64,000 nt of DNA from SZAS-18 sp038322235 (GTDB taxonomy: Bacteria > Verrucomicrobiota > Verrucomicrobiia > Chthoniobacterales > SZAS-18). The stretch is taken from positions 1-64,000 of the forward strand of contig JBBQFQ010000018.1 of NCBI GenBank assembly GCA_038322235.1. The letters run 5' to 3'. Under the pieces are notes generated by a model, which was not told where the DNA came from, ran no database searches, and saw only the letters and a list, made by a program, of their open reading frames with translations. The position numbers were made by a program, and so were the translations under genes. Of this stretch, positions 48,752 through 57,710 are shown piece by piece (within the stretch, counting starts at the first letter, position 1; every line of letters starts with the position of its first letter).

Positions 48752-49606
48752 TCAAGCCTCGAAATCCAGACCCAGATCCACGGCGACCGCGGAATGGGTG
48801 AGAGCCCCCACGGAGATTGCGTCCACGCCACTTTCCGCAATCGCCCGCACGGTTCGAAGGTTCACGCCCCCGCTCGCCTCGAATCTTACGTGCCGCTCCC
48901 GCCCCATCCGCGTCCGGAGGGCAACCGCTTCGCGCAGGCGTTCCAAGGGCATGTTGTCGAGAAGAATGAAATCCACGCCGTCGAGCGCGAGGAATGCGGC
49001 GACCTGCTCGATCGTGTCGGCCTCGATTTCCACCCCCACCTCCGGGTGGTCGGCCCGGACCCGCGCGATCGTCCCGCGCAGCGATTCGAGAGCGTGATTC
49101 GCGACGAGGTGATTGTCCTTTACGAGCACCATGTCGTGAAGCCCCATTCGGTGGTTCGTGCCGCCCCCGGCCTTCACTGCGGCCTTTTCAAGCAGGCGCC
49201 AGCCCGGCGTGGTTTTCCGGGTGTCGAGGATTTTTACCCCCGTGCCCGCGACGGCGGCAACATAAGTCGCGGTGAGGGTCGCGACGCCGCTGAGCCGTTG
49301 GAGAAAATTCAGCGCCGTTCGCTCGGCCGTGAGCAACGAGCGCGCGGGGCCCTCGATCCGAAGCACCAACCCGCCGCCCGCCAGGTGCGCTCCGTCGGCC
49401 GCGCCACATTCGACGGCGAGGTTGCGGTCGACCTGCGCGAAGACCTCGCGCGCGACGTCGATCCCAGCGACCACGCACGCCTCGCGGGCGACGATCCGGC
49501 CAACGCAGCGCCGGTCGGCGGGAACGAAATAGGCGGAAGTGAGATCGCCCGGACCAATGTCCTCGGCGAGCGCAGCGGTGATGAGTTGATGCACGTCGGA
49601 CGTCAT
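48752..49606 (-). CDS. nadC: nicotinate-nucleotide pyrophosphorylase (carboxylating)
   Basis: Makes nicotinate mononucleotide from quinolinate and PRPP in NAD synthesis. The 284-residue chain contains EDIGPGDLTS, TAERTALNFLQRLSGVAT, the substrate-binding ILDTRKTTPGWRLLEKAAVKAGGGTNHRMGL split over two lines of the fold, VEIEADT and LLDNMPLE, then FEASGGVNL and ISVGALTHS at the end. ATG at 49606 was chosen because the longer frame runs into the upstream divergent gene region. Followed by ribE on the same strand. Confidence 0.95.
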   Translation of the reverse strand: MTSDVHQLITAALAEDIGPGDLTSAYFVPADRRCVGRIVAREACVVAGIDVAREVFAQVDRNLAVECGAADGAHLAGGGLVLRIEGPARSLLTAERTALNFLQRLSGVATLTATYVAAVAGTGVKILDTRKTTPGWRLLEKAAVKAGGGTNHRMGLHDMVLVKDNHLVANHALESLRGTIARVRADHPEVGVEIEADTIEQVAAFLALDGVDFILLDNMPLERLREAVALRTRMGRERHVRFEASGGVNLRTVRAIAESGVDAISVGALTHSAVAVDLGLDFEA

Positions 49607-49736
49607 GGCCGGTGAACGTCGGGCCTCAATCGTCGAGCGTCGAATCTCGATTCGTTCCCGATCGCGCAGGCGAAAATCCGACGCGGCGGCAATTTCTGTT
49701 CGATGTCCGGCGTTCGATGTTCGAGACTGGACTCTC

Positions 49737-50492
49737 ATGTCGCTTCCTTCCCCCACCGCGGCGCAACGTCTCGCCGAGCGCTTGCGCCCGCCGGGAAATG
49801 CCGTGATGCGGCAGCGCTGGGAGCACCTGCTGTTTCTGCATTGGGAATGGGATCCCGAGGAGATTCAGCGGACGCTCCCGCCGGGTCTGACGGTCGATAC
49901 CTTTGGGGGCCGCGCGTTTATCGGCCTGGTACCGTTCTTCATGAACAACATCCGGCCCACGGCTCTGCCACCGGTGCCCTGGATCTCATATTTTCTGGAG
50001 ATGAACGTGCGAACGTACGTCTCGGACCGGCGGGGCAGACCCGGGGTCTGGTTTTACTCGCTCGACTGCAACCGCCCGCCGGCGGTTTGGATCGCGCGCG
50101 CGTTCTTCCATCTGCCTTACGAGCACGCCTGGATGAAGTCCAGGGTGCGAGGCGGAGAGGTCGCCTATGAATCACGCCGCTTGGGGGATGGGAGACCGGC
50201 GCGCTTCGAATACGCGGCGGCCGGTCCTCCCGAGAGTGCGGAACCCGGCTCGCTCGAGTTCTTTCTGGCGGAGAGGTACCGACTTTTCGCGCATCGGCGA
50301 CGCGACGGGCGAATCCTCAGCGGTCAGGTTCATCACACCCCCTACCCGCTCTCCCCCGCAAACGTGAAGGCTTGGGACGCGCGGCCGCTTATCCTCGACG
50401 GCTTTCCCGATCCCGGACGCGCACCCGACCACGCCCATTACTCCCGGGGCGTGGCGGTGGAAGTCTTCGCGATCGAGGGGAAAGGCGCCTGA
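49737..50492 (+). CDS. DUF2071 (YqjF-like) family protein
   Basis: A 251-residue soluble protein. MRQRWEHLLFLHWEWDPEEIQRTLPPGL near the start and FIGLVPFFMNN, FLEMNVRTYV, GVWFYSLDCNR are the pattern of DUF2071 proteins, whose biochemical function is not established (acetoacetate decarboxylase-like fold). ATG at 49737 selected. Divergent from nadC and convergent with the M20 peptidase gene, whose stop is four bases away. Confidence 0.82.
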   Translation: MSLPSPTAAQRLAERLRPPGNAVMRQRWEHLLFLHWEWDPEEIQRTLPPGLTVDTFGGRAFIGLVPFFMNNIRPTALPPVPWISYFLEMNVRTYVSDRRGRPGVWFYSLDCNRPPAVWIARAFFHLPYEHAWMKSRVRGGEVAYESRRLGDGRPARFEYAAAGPPESAEPGSLEFFLAERYRLFAHRRRDGRILSGQVHHTPYPLSPANVKAWDARPLILDGFPDPGRAPDHAHYSRGVAVEVFAIEGKGA

Positions 50493-50496
50493 CCGA

Positions 50497-51846
50497 TCAA
50501 GCCGTGGCGAGTTCCGTCAGGAGGGCGCGATTGAGCCGGATGCCGGCGTGGAGATTGGCGATGGGGAAGTTCTCGTTTGGGGAATGGGCGCGGCAGTCCG
50601 GCAGCGCGAGTCCGAGCAGCAGGGTTTCCACTCCGAGAACGTCTTTGAAAGTCTGCACGATCGGGATGCTGCCACCTTCACGAATTAGCGCCGGCTTGCT
50701 GCCAAAGGTCTTCTCAAGGGCGCGCTGAGCGGCGGAGCCGAAACGGGAGTGCGGATCGACCAGATACGGTTCGCCGCTGTGACCGCGGATGATCTCGATC
50801 TCGACGCCGGGCGGACAGTGCTGGCGGAGATGAGCTTCGGCGAGATCCTGAATCTTCGCCGGGCTCTGGTTTGGCACGAGGCGGAACGTCAGCTTCGCGA
50901 TTGCCTTGCTCGGCAGGACCGTCTTGGTGCCAGGCCCCTGATAGCCGCCGCCGATGCCATTAACCTCGGCGGTGGGGCGTGCGGTCGTACGTTCGATGCT
51001 CGTGAAACCGGCCTCGCCGAAAAGTTCCTTCGCCCCGGTCAACGCCCGAAGCGCGTCGTCCGTCATCGGAAGCTTCTTCCACGCGTCCCGCTCCCAATCC
51101 GCCGGCGGCCGGACATCATCGTAGAATCCGTCGATCAGCACATGACCTTGTTCGTCGTGCAGCGAGGCCACGAGACGAGCAATTGCGGTGGCCGGATTCG
51201 CCACCGCGCCGCCGAAAATCCCGGAGTGCAGGTCCATCGACGGGCCGCTGAGCTTCACCTCCAACGCAGTCAGTCCGCGCAGACCGTAGCTAAAGGTGGG
51301 GATGCCCGGGCCCACCATGCCAGTGTCACTGACGGCGACGAGATCGCATTTCAGCGCCTCGCGGTGCTGGCGAAGAAAGGGCTCGAGATTCGGACTGCCG
51401 ATCTCCTCCTCGCCTTCGATGACGAAGATGAGGTTCACGGGAACGTCGCCATGCTCCTTGATCGTCTCCGCCACGCCCAGCATGTGAGCGAGGATCTGCC
51501 CTTTGTTGTCCGTGGCGCCGCGCGCGTAGATCACATCGTCCTTGATCTGAGGATCGAAGGGCGGGGCATCCCAAAGGTCGAGCGGATCGCAGGGCTGAAC
51601 GTCGTAATGCCCGTAAATCATGACCGTCCGCCGACCGGATTGGTGGACATTACGCGCGACCACGACGGGGTGACCTGCCGTGGGGTGCAACTCGGTCTTC
51701 AGGCCCATACCCGTGAGTTTCTGCACGATCCACTGCGCGCAGTCGCGCGTGGCACTAGCGTTCGCAGGGTCGGTGGAGATGCTGGCGAAGCGCAGGAAGG
51801 TGAGGAGTTCGCTGACAGCGGGATCGGGGGAAGTCGCGGCGGGCAT
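50497..51846 (-). CDS. M20-family dipeptidase
   Basis: A 449-residue zinc peptidase. First metal motif IYGHYDVQP, bridging Asp in IYARGATDNKGQ, catalytic glutamates in VIEGEEEIGS, metal Asp in AVSDTGM, and the final His in NENFP-flanking LPDCRAHSPNENFP. The dimerisation domain lies in the middle (LRGLTALEVKLSG, DLHSGIFGGAVANP). Related to carnosinase-type and peptidase V-like enzymes. No signal peptide with the ATG at 51846. Confidence 0.9.
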   Translation of the reverse strand: MPAATSPDPAVSELLTFLRFASISTDPANASATRDCAQWIVQKLTGMGLKTELHPTAGHPVVVARNVHQSGRRTVMIYGHYDVQPCDPLDLWDAPPFDPQIKDDVIYARGATDNKGQILAHMLGVAETIKEHGDVPVNLIFVIEGEEEIGSPNLEPFLRQHREALKCDLVAVSDTGMVGPGIPTFSYGLRGLTALEVKLSGPSMDLHSGIFGGAVANPATAIARLVASLHDEQGHVLIDGFYDDVRPPADWERDAWKKLPMTDDALRALTGAKELFGEAGFTSIERTTARPTAEVNGIGGGYQGPGTKTVLPSKAIAKLTFRLVPNQSPAKIQDLAEAHLRQHCPPGVEIEIIRGHSGEPYLVDPHSRFGSAAQRALEKTFGSKPALIREGGSIPIVQTFKDVLGVETLLLGLALPDCRAHSPNENFPIANLHAGIRLNRALLTELATA

Positions 51847-51972
51847 GCGGAGGACGCTAGCGCAACTCGGGCATTTCGCGAAAAATCGGGGCGACCACTT
51901 TTCTGGATTCCCTTTGGCGTCGACTAAGAAAATTGTAATCTGCCCTCGACACGATCCACCCACTTCGCCCGC

Positions 51973-52269
51973 ATGAAGCCGCTTCCGCATCAGTCAGGGT
52001 CTTCGACGAGAAGTGAGCCGAAGCCGCCCTCCGCCATCATTGCGCGCCAAACTTCGCCGAGGGAAAACGTTGTCAATTCGGTCCCGCAGGATGTTCCCAC
52101 GATGCCGGGGTTCGTTTCCCATTGGGCGCGTCGGATTTGGTGCCGGCTGACCGGACGGCCCGAAGAATCCATCGCGTCATTGCGCGACCTGCCCATTGGC
52201 TGGGTGGCCGCGGGTGCTGCGGTCCTTTATGCTGTTTACCGGGTGCTCGCATCTGCCTTGAAAATGTGA
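51973..52269 (+). CDS. hypothetical small protein with C-terminal membrane helix
   Basis: A 98-residue frame of uncertain reality. The first half is polar and Pro/Ser-rich without pattern. The second half (LRDLPIGWVAAGAAVLYAVYRVLASALKM) could be a single transmembrane helix. A shorter start at the internal Met (MPGFVSHWARR) would give about 55 residues. It lies between the M20 gene and rpe, in the direction of rpe. Confidence 0.35.
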   Translation: MKPLPHQSGSSTRSEPKPPSAIIARQTSPRENVVNSVPQDVPTMPGFVSHWARRIWCRLTGRPEESIASLRDLPIGWVAAGAAVLYAVYRVLASALKM

Positions 52270-52356
52270 GTCCGCCGGACAGTCTGACCCAAGGCGTTCT
52301 CTCGATTCGACGGTTTACGCTCGCCAAGTCGGGCGGGAATTTTCGATGCTCCAGCC

Positions 52357-53007
52357 ATGCCTACCCAGCTCATCGCTCCCTCCATCCTCGCGTGTGATTT
52401 CGCCCGTTTCGGGGACGAATCCGCCGCCGCTGAACAGGCCGGCGCCGACTGGCTGCATCTCGACGTGATGGATGGTCATTTCGTCGACAATATCTCGTTC
52501 GGCCCCGCCACGGTCGCCGCGATTCGCTCGCGGACAGAAATTCCACTCGATGTTCACCTGATGATCTCGCGGCCCGATCACTATTTCCCCCGTTTTGTCG
52601 AAGCGGGTGCCCAGACCATCACGGTCCACGTCGAGGCCGAACACGACGTCGCGCAGACCCTGCAGGACATCCGCGCGGCAGGATGCAAGGCGGGGCTGTG
52701 TCTGAATCCGCCGACGCCTTTCGAGCGCGTGGAGCCGTACCTCGGGATGATCGATCTGCTGCTGGTGATGACGGTCAATCCCGGCTTCGGCGGTCAGAAA
52801 TTCATGCGCGACATGATGGCGAAAGTCTCCGCGGCGGCGGACCAGCGCGCCCACGAAGGCTACGGCTACCACATTGAAGTAGATGGCGGAATCAACGTCG
52901 CAACCGCCGCCGAGGCACGCCAGGCCGGCGCCAACGTCTTCGTGGCGGGGACCTCCGTCTTCGGCCAACCCGACTATGCGGCGGCGATCCAGGCACTTCG
53001 CGGCTGA
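52357..53007 (+). CDS. rpe: ribulose-phosphate 3-epimerase
   Basis: Interconverts ribulose 5-phosphate and xylulose 5-phosphate. The 216-residue TIM barrel shows SILACDFARFGDE, the metal and catalytic motifs WLHLDVMDGHFVDNISFGP and DVHLMISRPD, VHVEAEHD, MTVNPGFGGQKFM and the phosphate-binding VDGGIN...GTSVFGQPD. All catalytic Asp and His residues are present. Nothing in the neighbourhood is functionally related. Confidence 0.96.
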   Translation: MPTQLIAPSILACDFARFGDESAAAEQAGADWLHLDVMDGHFVDNISFGPATVAAIRSRTEIPLDVHLMISRPDHYFPRFVEAGAQTITVHVEAEHDVAQTLQDIRAAGCKAGLCLNPPTPFERVEPYLGMIDLLLVMTVNPGFGGQKFMRDMMAKVSAAADQRAHEGYGYHIEVDGGINVATAAEARQAGANVFVAGTSVFGQPDYAAAIQALRG

Positions 53008-53028
53008 GAAACTGCTCTGCTTTCCTGC

Positions 53029-53448
53029 ATGACACGCCGCTGGCTCATGCTGCTCTTGACCCCGATCGGCCTAGTCGCGCTGGTCCTGATCATCGCGCCA
53101 CCCGTCTCGCTTTCGCAGGCGGATGATCAGGAAAAAGCTCGGGCGCTGGAGGCCCGAAAATCGCGGCCGGAGCCGATCCCATTGCTGCCGGGAGAATTTC
53201 GCGATGCGATGGCCGCGAGAGGAAATCCAGCCGATCGGCCCGCGCTGCCGCGGACCCGGGAGGAACTCCAGCAACTCCGAGCGGCGCTGAAGGAGCGAGA
53301 AGCAAAACTTCTGAAAAAACGGCAGACGACGAACACCATCGGTCGGGATGACCTCGTCCTGCTCAGCGAAGAGATCACGCGCTACAACGAGGACCTCCGG
53401 ACCTATGAGGACACCGCCCGCGCATTCGAAGCGCAGGGAAGCAAATAG
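53029..53448 (+). CDS. hypothetical exported protein with coiled coil
   Basis: A 139-residue protein with an N-terminal membrane or signal segment (WLMLLLTPIGLVALVLIIAPP). The remainder is charged and helical: TREELQQLRAALKEREAKLLKKRQ is a predicted coiled coil, followed by LSEEITRYNEDLRTYED. No family recognised. It begins 21 bases after rpe and may be co-transcribed with it. Confidence 0.6.
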   Translation: MTRRWLMLLLTPIGLVALVLIIAPPVSLSQADDQEKARALEARKSRPEPIPLLPGEFRDAMAARGNPADRPALPRTREELQQLRAALKEREAKLLKKRQTTNTIGRDDLVLLSEEITRYNEDLRTYEDTARAFEAQGSK

Positions 53449-53460
53449 GAGCGGTGACCT

Positions 53461-54774
53461 TCAGCGAGTCGCGGTTTTCGGGGGCTCGTCCGCCCCGGCA
53501 TAGGCAAGCGATTTCTGAAACTCGCGGAGCTGGCTCGCGAACTTCGCCGCGTCGAATTCCGTCCGGCCATCAACCGTCAGATACAGCTTCCCAAGTTCGT
53601 CCGCTGACCTGGCCCAGCGGGCCTTGTCCACTGCCTGGAACGGCGCGAGCAGGCGCGAGATCGCGAGCGTCAGGCGGATGGCTCTCTCTTTGTAGGCCAG
53701 AGATTTCTCCTTGCCGTCGGTAAAGGTGCCTTCCGTCGCACAAAGCGCGTCCATGAGGTTTCTCGTGGTCGCGGCGTCCCACGCGCGCCCGGCGGAGGCC
53801 CTGGCGATGTCATCCGAGACCGATTGGACCCGCACCAGGTTACCGGCCGACAGTTCGATGTCGGTTAGATTTTCGTACTTCGGGAGCTCGGGCAAGGTGT
53901 CGGTGGTCTTCTTCATCAGCCAGAGAAGACCGCGCCATTGCTCGCGCTCCACATCCCCCGAGGCATCCCGCTTGTTCAGCGCCCAGCTCATTTCGCGCAG
54001 CGCCGCGGCCTGCCCGGTGAGCCAGGCCTGGGGTCCGTGGAAGCGGCCGGCATCGACCCAATGCTTCGGTTCGCCGACCGACTGGGCATCGAGTTCGAAA
54101 ACCAGGGCCGGATGACCCGCTTTTTGGATATCTGGCGGCAAGACCTGATGACAGGAAACGCAGTTGTTCGCGCGGTTGTACAGGTTGTGCAGATCGCGCA
54201 TTCCCAACGACGTGCGCTGGCCATGATTCAGATCGAGCCGCGTGTGCTGGCGCACCCATTCCCGGGAGGGGCCGTGACAGCTTTCACAGGAGATGCCGTC
54301 CTCGACCCGGGCGAGGGGCCCGAGGCGGGAGGCGCTCACTCCGGCGAGGGGCGCATGGCACTCGGTGCAACGCGATGTGTCCTGGGGCTTCCCCAGTCCC
54401 ATCGAGGCAGACATCCGCGCGGAACGCTCGGTGGCAAGGGTCGCCCAGGACTTCGCATGCGCGTCGCGGCCCTTCCAGATGGTGAAGGCATTCCGTTTCT
54501 TCTGCGTCTCGACGACCACCTGCTGATTCGTGATCGGCGCGGGCCCACCGCCGTGACAGAGCGACGAACTGCATCCGACGGCGCCGATGAAATCGGAGGC
54601 GTCCACATTTCGAAACGTTCGGGCCGTGACGATCGCGGGAGTGGGACCCGGCAATGGTTCAGAACTCTGCGCCGGCGCGCTGGCCGCGAAGGACGATGCG
54701 ACGAAAAACGCCAGGGGCAGCGAGGAAAAATCCGCGAAGAGTCGACGCGCGCGGAAAGGTTCGGTGATTTTCAC
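53461..54774 (-). CDS. exported tetrahaem cytochrome c
   Basis: A 437-residue periplasmic cytochrome with signal peptide (FADFSSLPLAFFVASSFAASAPA). Three standard haem sites are CTECH, CESCH and CVSCH; a fourth, CSSSLCH, has four residues between the cysteines. The haem domain resembles cytochrome c554-like proteins (HAKSWATLATERSARMSASMG, ISCESCHGP). The C-terminal 200 residues are helical and haem-free. The GTG at 54774 gives the best signal peptide; an ATG at 54846 is possible. It is divergent from the cyclic-nucleotide/ferredoxin gene and probably part of the same electron-transfer system. Confidence 0.82.
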   Translation of the reverse strand: MKITEPFRARRLFADFSSLPLAFFVASSFAASAPAQSSEPLPGPTPAIVTARTFRNVDASDFIGAVGCSSSLCHGGGPAPITNQQVVVETQKKRNAFTIWKGRDAHAKSWATLATERSARMSASMGLGKPQDTSRCTECHAPLAGVSASRLGPLARVEDGISCESCHGPSREWVRQHTRLDLNHGQRTSLGMRDLHNLYNRANNCVSCHQVLPPDIQKAGHPALVFELDAQSVGEPKHWVDAGRFHGPQAWLTGQAAALREMSWALNKRDASGDVEREQWRGLLWLMKKTTDTLPELPKYENLTDIELSAGNLVRVQSVSDDIARASAGRAWDAATTRNLMDALCATEGTFTDGKEKSLAYKERAIRLTLAISRLLAPFQAVDKARWARSADELGKLYLTVDGRTEFDAAKFASQLREFQKSLAYAGADEPPKTATR

Positions 54775-54877
54775 GTTGCGTTTCCATACCCGTTTTGGTG
54801 AAAAGCCGTAAAGAGGATTCTCGCTATTCGCGTTCAGAACCCGCATCTTCCGACTTTTCACCCCTAAAACGGCCCCC

Positions 54878-56662
54878 ATGAGCGACGATTTCGAAAAACT
54901 GGAAGGTGACGTGCTGACGGTTGAGCAGCTCGTGGAATATCTGCCGGATCTCAAGGAGGTTGTGCTGAGCAAAGACGCGGCGATGGCCAAGGAGCCGGAG
55001 AAAATTCCGGAGCCGAAGGCACTCGGCCCCTTCGCCCGCGATCCGCAGGATCCTTCCAAATACAAGATCGGCCCGAGCTATAAGGACGGCATCAGCGAGG
55101 CGGCCGCCTTGCGGAAGTATCGGCGGGGCGATGTGATCTGTCAGGAAGGCGACTTCGGGTCGAGCGCGTTCTACATTGTTTCCGGCAAGGTGCAGATTTC
55201 GATCCGGGCTCCCATGGCTCACGTCCGCACGTCAAGCAGCGGTGGGCTTTTCGCGAAGATGAAAAGCTTCCTTGTCCGCGACGACGACGGCAAGGCCCGT
55301 GACTCCGAATCGAAGCAATTCATCCCGGTCGACGCAAACATCGACCTCTCGCGCCAGAAGCCGATCGCCGAGCTCGTCGCCGGCGATCTCTTTGGCGAAA
55401 TGACCTGCCGCACGTTTCAGCCGCGGTCGGCCACCGTCATCGCCGAGGACGATTGCGTGATGATCGAGATGCTCCGCTCGGTCCTCGACATGCTCACCGG
55501 AACCCGCGAGGGCATGTCGGTGGTGAAGCCGGGAGGCAAGACGCTGAAAGTCCAGGTGTTCAAGGGCAGCCCGACCTTCCGGAAGAAGATGGATGAGAAG
55601 TACCGCGCGCGCTCGCTGGCGAACCATCTCCGGCACGTCCCGATCCTCGCCCGGCTCGACGACGCGACGATGGAACAACTTCGCACCGAAGCGGAGCTGG
55701 TCAGCTTCGGTCCGGGTGACGTGGTGGTGAATGAAGGCGATGCGGCCGACGCCTTTTACCTGATCCGGACCGGCATGGTGAAGGTTTCCAGCGCGATGCC
55801 GGGGGGTGAACTGGTGCGAACCTATCTTTCGCGCGGCGATTATTTTGGAGAGATTGGGCTCGTCCAGCCGGAGGGGAAACGCACCGCGACCGTCCGCTCG
55901 CTGGACGTCGTGGAATGCGTGCGGATCAAGGCAACGACCTTCGCGCCCATCCTCGAAAGTTTCCCGGCCATCCGGGCCGAGGTGAAGAAGGTCGCCGACT
56001 CACGGGCGGCCCAGCAGAAGACGCGCTCGGTCCCGGCCGGGATGAACCTCGGCGAATATCTGGACCAGGGACTTTACGAGGCGCAGAACCTCCTCCTCAT
56101 CAATCTGGAGAAGTGCACGCGCTGTGACGCCTGCGTGCACGCTTGTGCCGAAGCCCACGACGGCGTCACGAGACTGCTGCGGGACGGTCTGCGCTACGAC
56201 CGGTATCTCGTCGCGACCGCTTGCCGCTCGTGCCACGATCCCCTGTGCATGACGCAGTGTCCCGTCGGGAGCATCCGGCGGAAGGATTCACTCGAGATCA
56301 TCATCGAGGATTGGTGCATCGGTTGCTCGCGTTGCGCCGAGCTCTGCCCTTACGGCAACATCAACATGCAGCCCGTCGAAGGCGGCAAGTCCGAGAAGAT
56401 GGCGCCGCCTCCCAAGCCCGCCGAGGGCGCGGCCCCGGCGAAAAAGGTTGAACCACCCAAGAAACTGAAGGCGACCACCTGCGACCTTTGCACTGATCTC
56501 TCGATGCCAAGCTGTGTCTATGCCTGCCCGCACGATGCCGCCATGCGCGTGACCCCCGCAAACTTCTTTGCGGGCAAGTCGTCCGCCCAGGACCGCCAGG
56601 AGCGCAGTTTCCTCAGCCGTCTGTTCTTCTCAGACGGGCCGGACAACCGCACCACGCATTGA
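54878..56662 (+). CDS. fusion of two cyclic-nucleotide-binding domains with a four-cluster ferredoxin
   Basis: A 594-residue cytoplasmic protein. Two cNMP-binding (Crp-like) domains lie at about 80-210 (YRRGDVICQEGDFGSSAFYIVSG, GDLFGEMTCRTFQPRSATVIA) and 255-375 (ILARLDDATMEQL, GDYFGEIGLVQPEGKRTATV). The second half is a ferredoxin of the DmsB/NrfC type with four cluster motifs: CTRCDACVHAC, CRSCHDPLCMTQC, CIGCSRCAELC, and the CDLC with CVYAC pair. An Ala/Pro/Lys linker splits the last two. There is no helix-turn-helix, so it is not a transcription factor. It leads the operon with the membrane protein at 56688 and the ten-haem cytochrome. Confidence 0.9.
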   Translation: MSDDFEKLEGDVLTVEQLVEYLPDLKEVVLSKDAAMAKEPEKIPEPKALGPFARDPQDPSKYKIGPSYKDGISEAAALRKYRRGDVICQEGDFGSSAFYIVSGKVQISIRAPMAHVRTSSSGGLFAKMKSFLVRDDDGKARDSESKQFIPVDANIDLSRQKPIAELVAGDLFGEMTCRTFQPRSATVIAEDDCVMIEMLRSVLDMLTGTREGMSVVKPGGKTLKVQVFKGSPTFRKKMDEKYRARSLANHLRHVPILARLDDATMEQLRTEAELVSFGPGDVVVNEGDAADAFYLIRTGMVKVSSAMPGGELVRTYLSRGDYFGEIGLVQPEGKRTATVRSLDVVECVRIKATTFAPILESFPAIRAEVKKVADSRAAQQKTRSVPAGMNLGEYLDQGLYEAQNLLLINLEKCTRCDACVHACAEAHDGVTRLLRDGLRYDRYLVATACRSCHDPLCMTQCPVGSIRRKDSLEIIIEDWCIGCSRCAELCPYGNINMQPVEGGKSEKMAPPPKPAEGAAPAKKVEPPKKLKATTCDLCTDLSMPSCVYACPHDAAMRVTPANFFAGKSSAQDRQERSFLSRLFFSDGPDNRTTH

Positions 56663-56687
56663 CGACTCCGCTCCACCGACTCCCGCC

Positions 56688-57692
56688 ATGCTGATTAATT
56701 TCTCCCACCGCAACTGGGTCTTCGGAACGCTCGTGGCGACCTTCGTCGCCGTGGCCTTCTACCTCATGTGTTTCTACCCGGAGTGGGTCCCATTCCCGTA
56801 CCGTCTGCCGGATTGGTTTGGGATGAATCCGCGCCCATCGCATCGCAGCGTGGGAAACACGCCGCTCGGACTGCTCTACGGGATCATTTCGTTCGTCATC
56901 TTTCTCTTTGCCATCCTGCTGGCCCTGAGGCGGAAGTACCCACTCCTGCGGGTCGGCCGGGTCCAATACTGGCTCAAGGCGCACATCTGGCTCACGATCC
57001 TGACCCTCCCGCTGGTGTTCATGCACGCCGCGTTTCGGTTCGGCGGGCTGCAGAGCTCGGTCCTGATGTGGGTTTATCTCGCCGTGATGTTGAGCGGTTT
57101 CTACGGCCTCGTCCTCCAGAACGTCATGCCTTCCTACATGAAGGAGCGGCTGCCTCTGGAAACGATCTTCGAGCAGATCCCGTATCTCACCCAACAACTC
57201 CTGGCCGCCGCGACGAAGATGCGGGACGACATCAAGGCTGCGCTCGCCAAGCCGGCCCCAGCTCCCGCGCCCGCCCCAGCCCCAGCCCCCGCTGGACCAG
57301 TCGCAGAAGGCGCCGCGGCAGTGGCGGTCGCGGCACCCCCGGCTCCGGTTGCCCCGCCAAAGCCAGAGGAACCGGATCCATCATCTGTCACGATGATCGA
57401 GGCGCTCGATACCGACGTCCTGCCTTTCCTGGCCGCAAAAGCTGGCGAAGGCCGGCTCGCGGAAACGCGGCTTGCGGAGGAATTTTTCAACCTGCTCAAA
57501 CTTCGGACCAAACCCGAGTTTCATGACCGGATCGCCGAGCTCGAGTCTTGGTGCGCGGAACGCCGCTCGATGGATCTGCAGGTTCGCTATCAATACCGGC
57601 TCCACGGCTGGATCCTCTTTCACGCCCCGATGAGCTTCATTCTCGTCGGCCTCACCGCATGGCACGCGATCGCGCTGCTCGTGTTTTACTGA
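56688..57692 (+). CDS. membrane cytochrome b-like protein with Pro/Ala linker
   Basis: A 334-residue membrane protein. Four hydrophobic segments lie in the first 150 residues (FGTLVATFVAVAFYLMCFY, LLYGIISFVIFLFAILLAL, AHIWLTILTLPLVFMHAAF, LMWVYLAVMLSGFYGLVL), with histidines in H-x-W and MHAAF that could ligate haem, as in ferric-reductase or cytochrome b-type proteins. A low-complexity Ala/Pro linker covers about 185-235. A last helix holds LHGWILFHAPMSFILVGLTAWHAIALL, with three more histidines. It would carry electrons across the membrane between the ferredoxin fusion and the cytochrome encoded next. Confidence 0.75.
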   Translation: MLINFSHRNWVFGTLVATFVAVAFYLMCFYPEWVPFPYRLPDWFGMNPRPSHRSVGNTPLGLLYGIISFVIFLFAILLALRRKYPLLRVGRVQYWLKAHIWLTILTLPLVFMHAAFRFGGLQSSVLMWVYLAVMLSGFYGLVLQNVMPSYMKERLPLETIFEQIPYLTQQLLAAATKMRDDIKAALAKPAPAPAPAPAPAPAGPVAEGAAAVAVAAPPAPVAPPKPEEPDPSSVTMIEALDTDVLPFLAAKAGEGRLAETRLAEEFFNLLKLRTKPEFHDRIAELESWCAERRSMDLQVRYQYRLHGWILFHAPMSFILVGLTAWHAIALLVFY

Positions 57693-57710
57693 CCCCCGCG
57701 TTTCGCTGCC

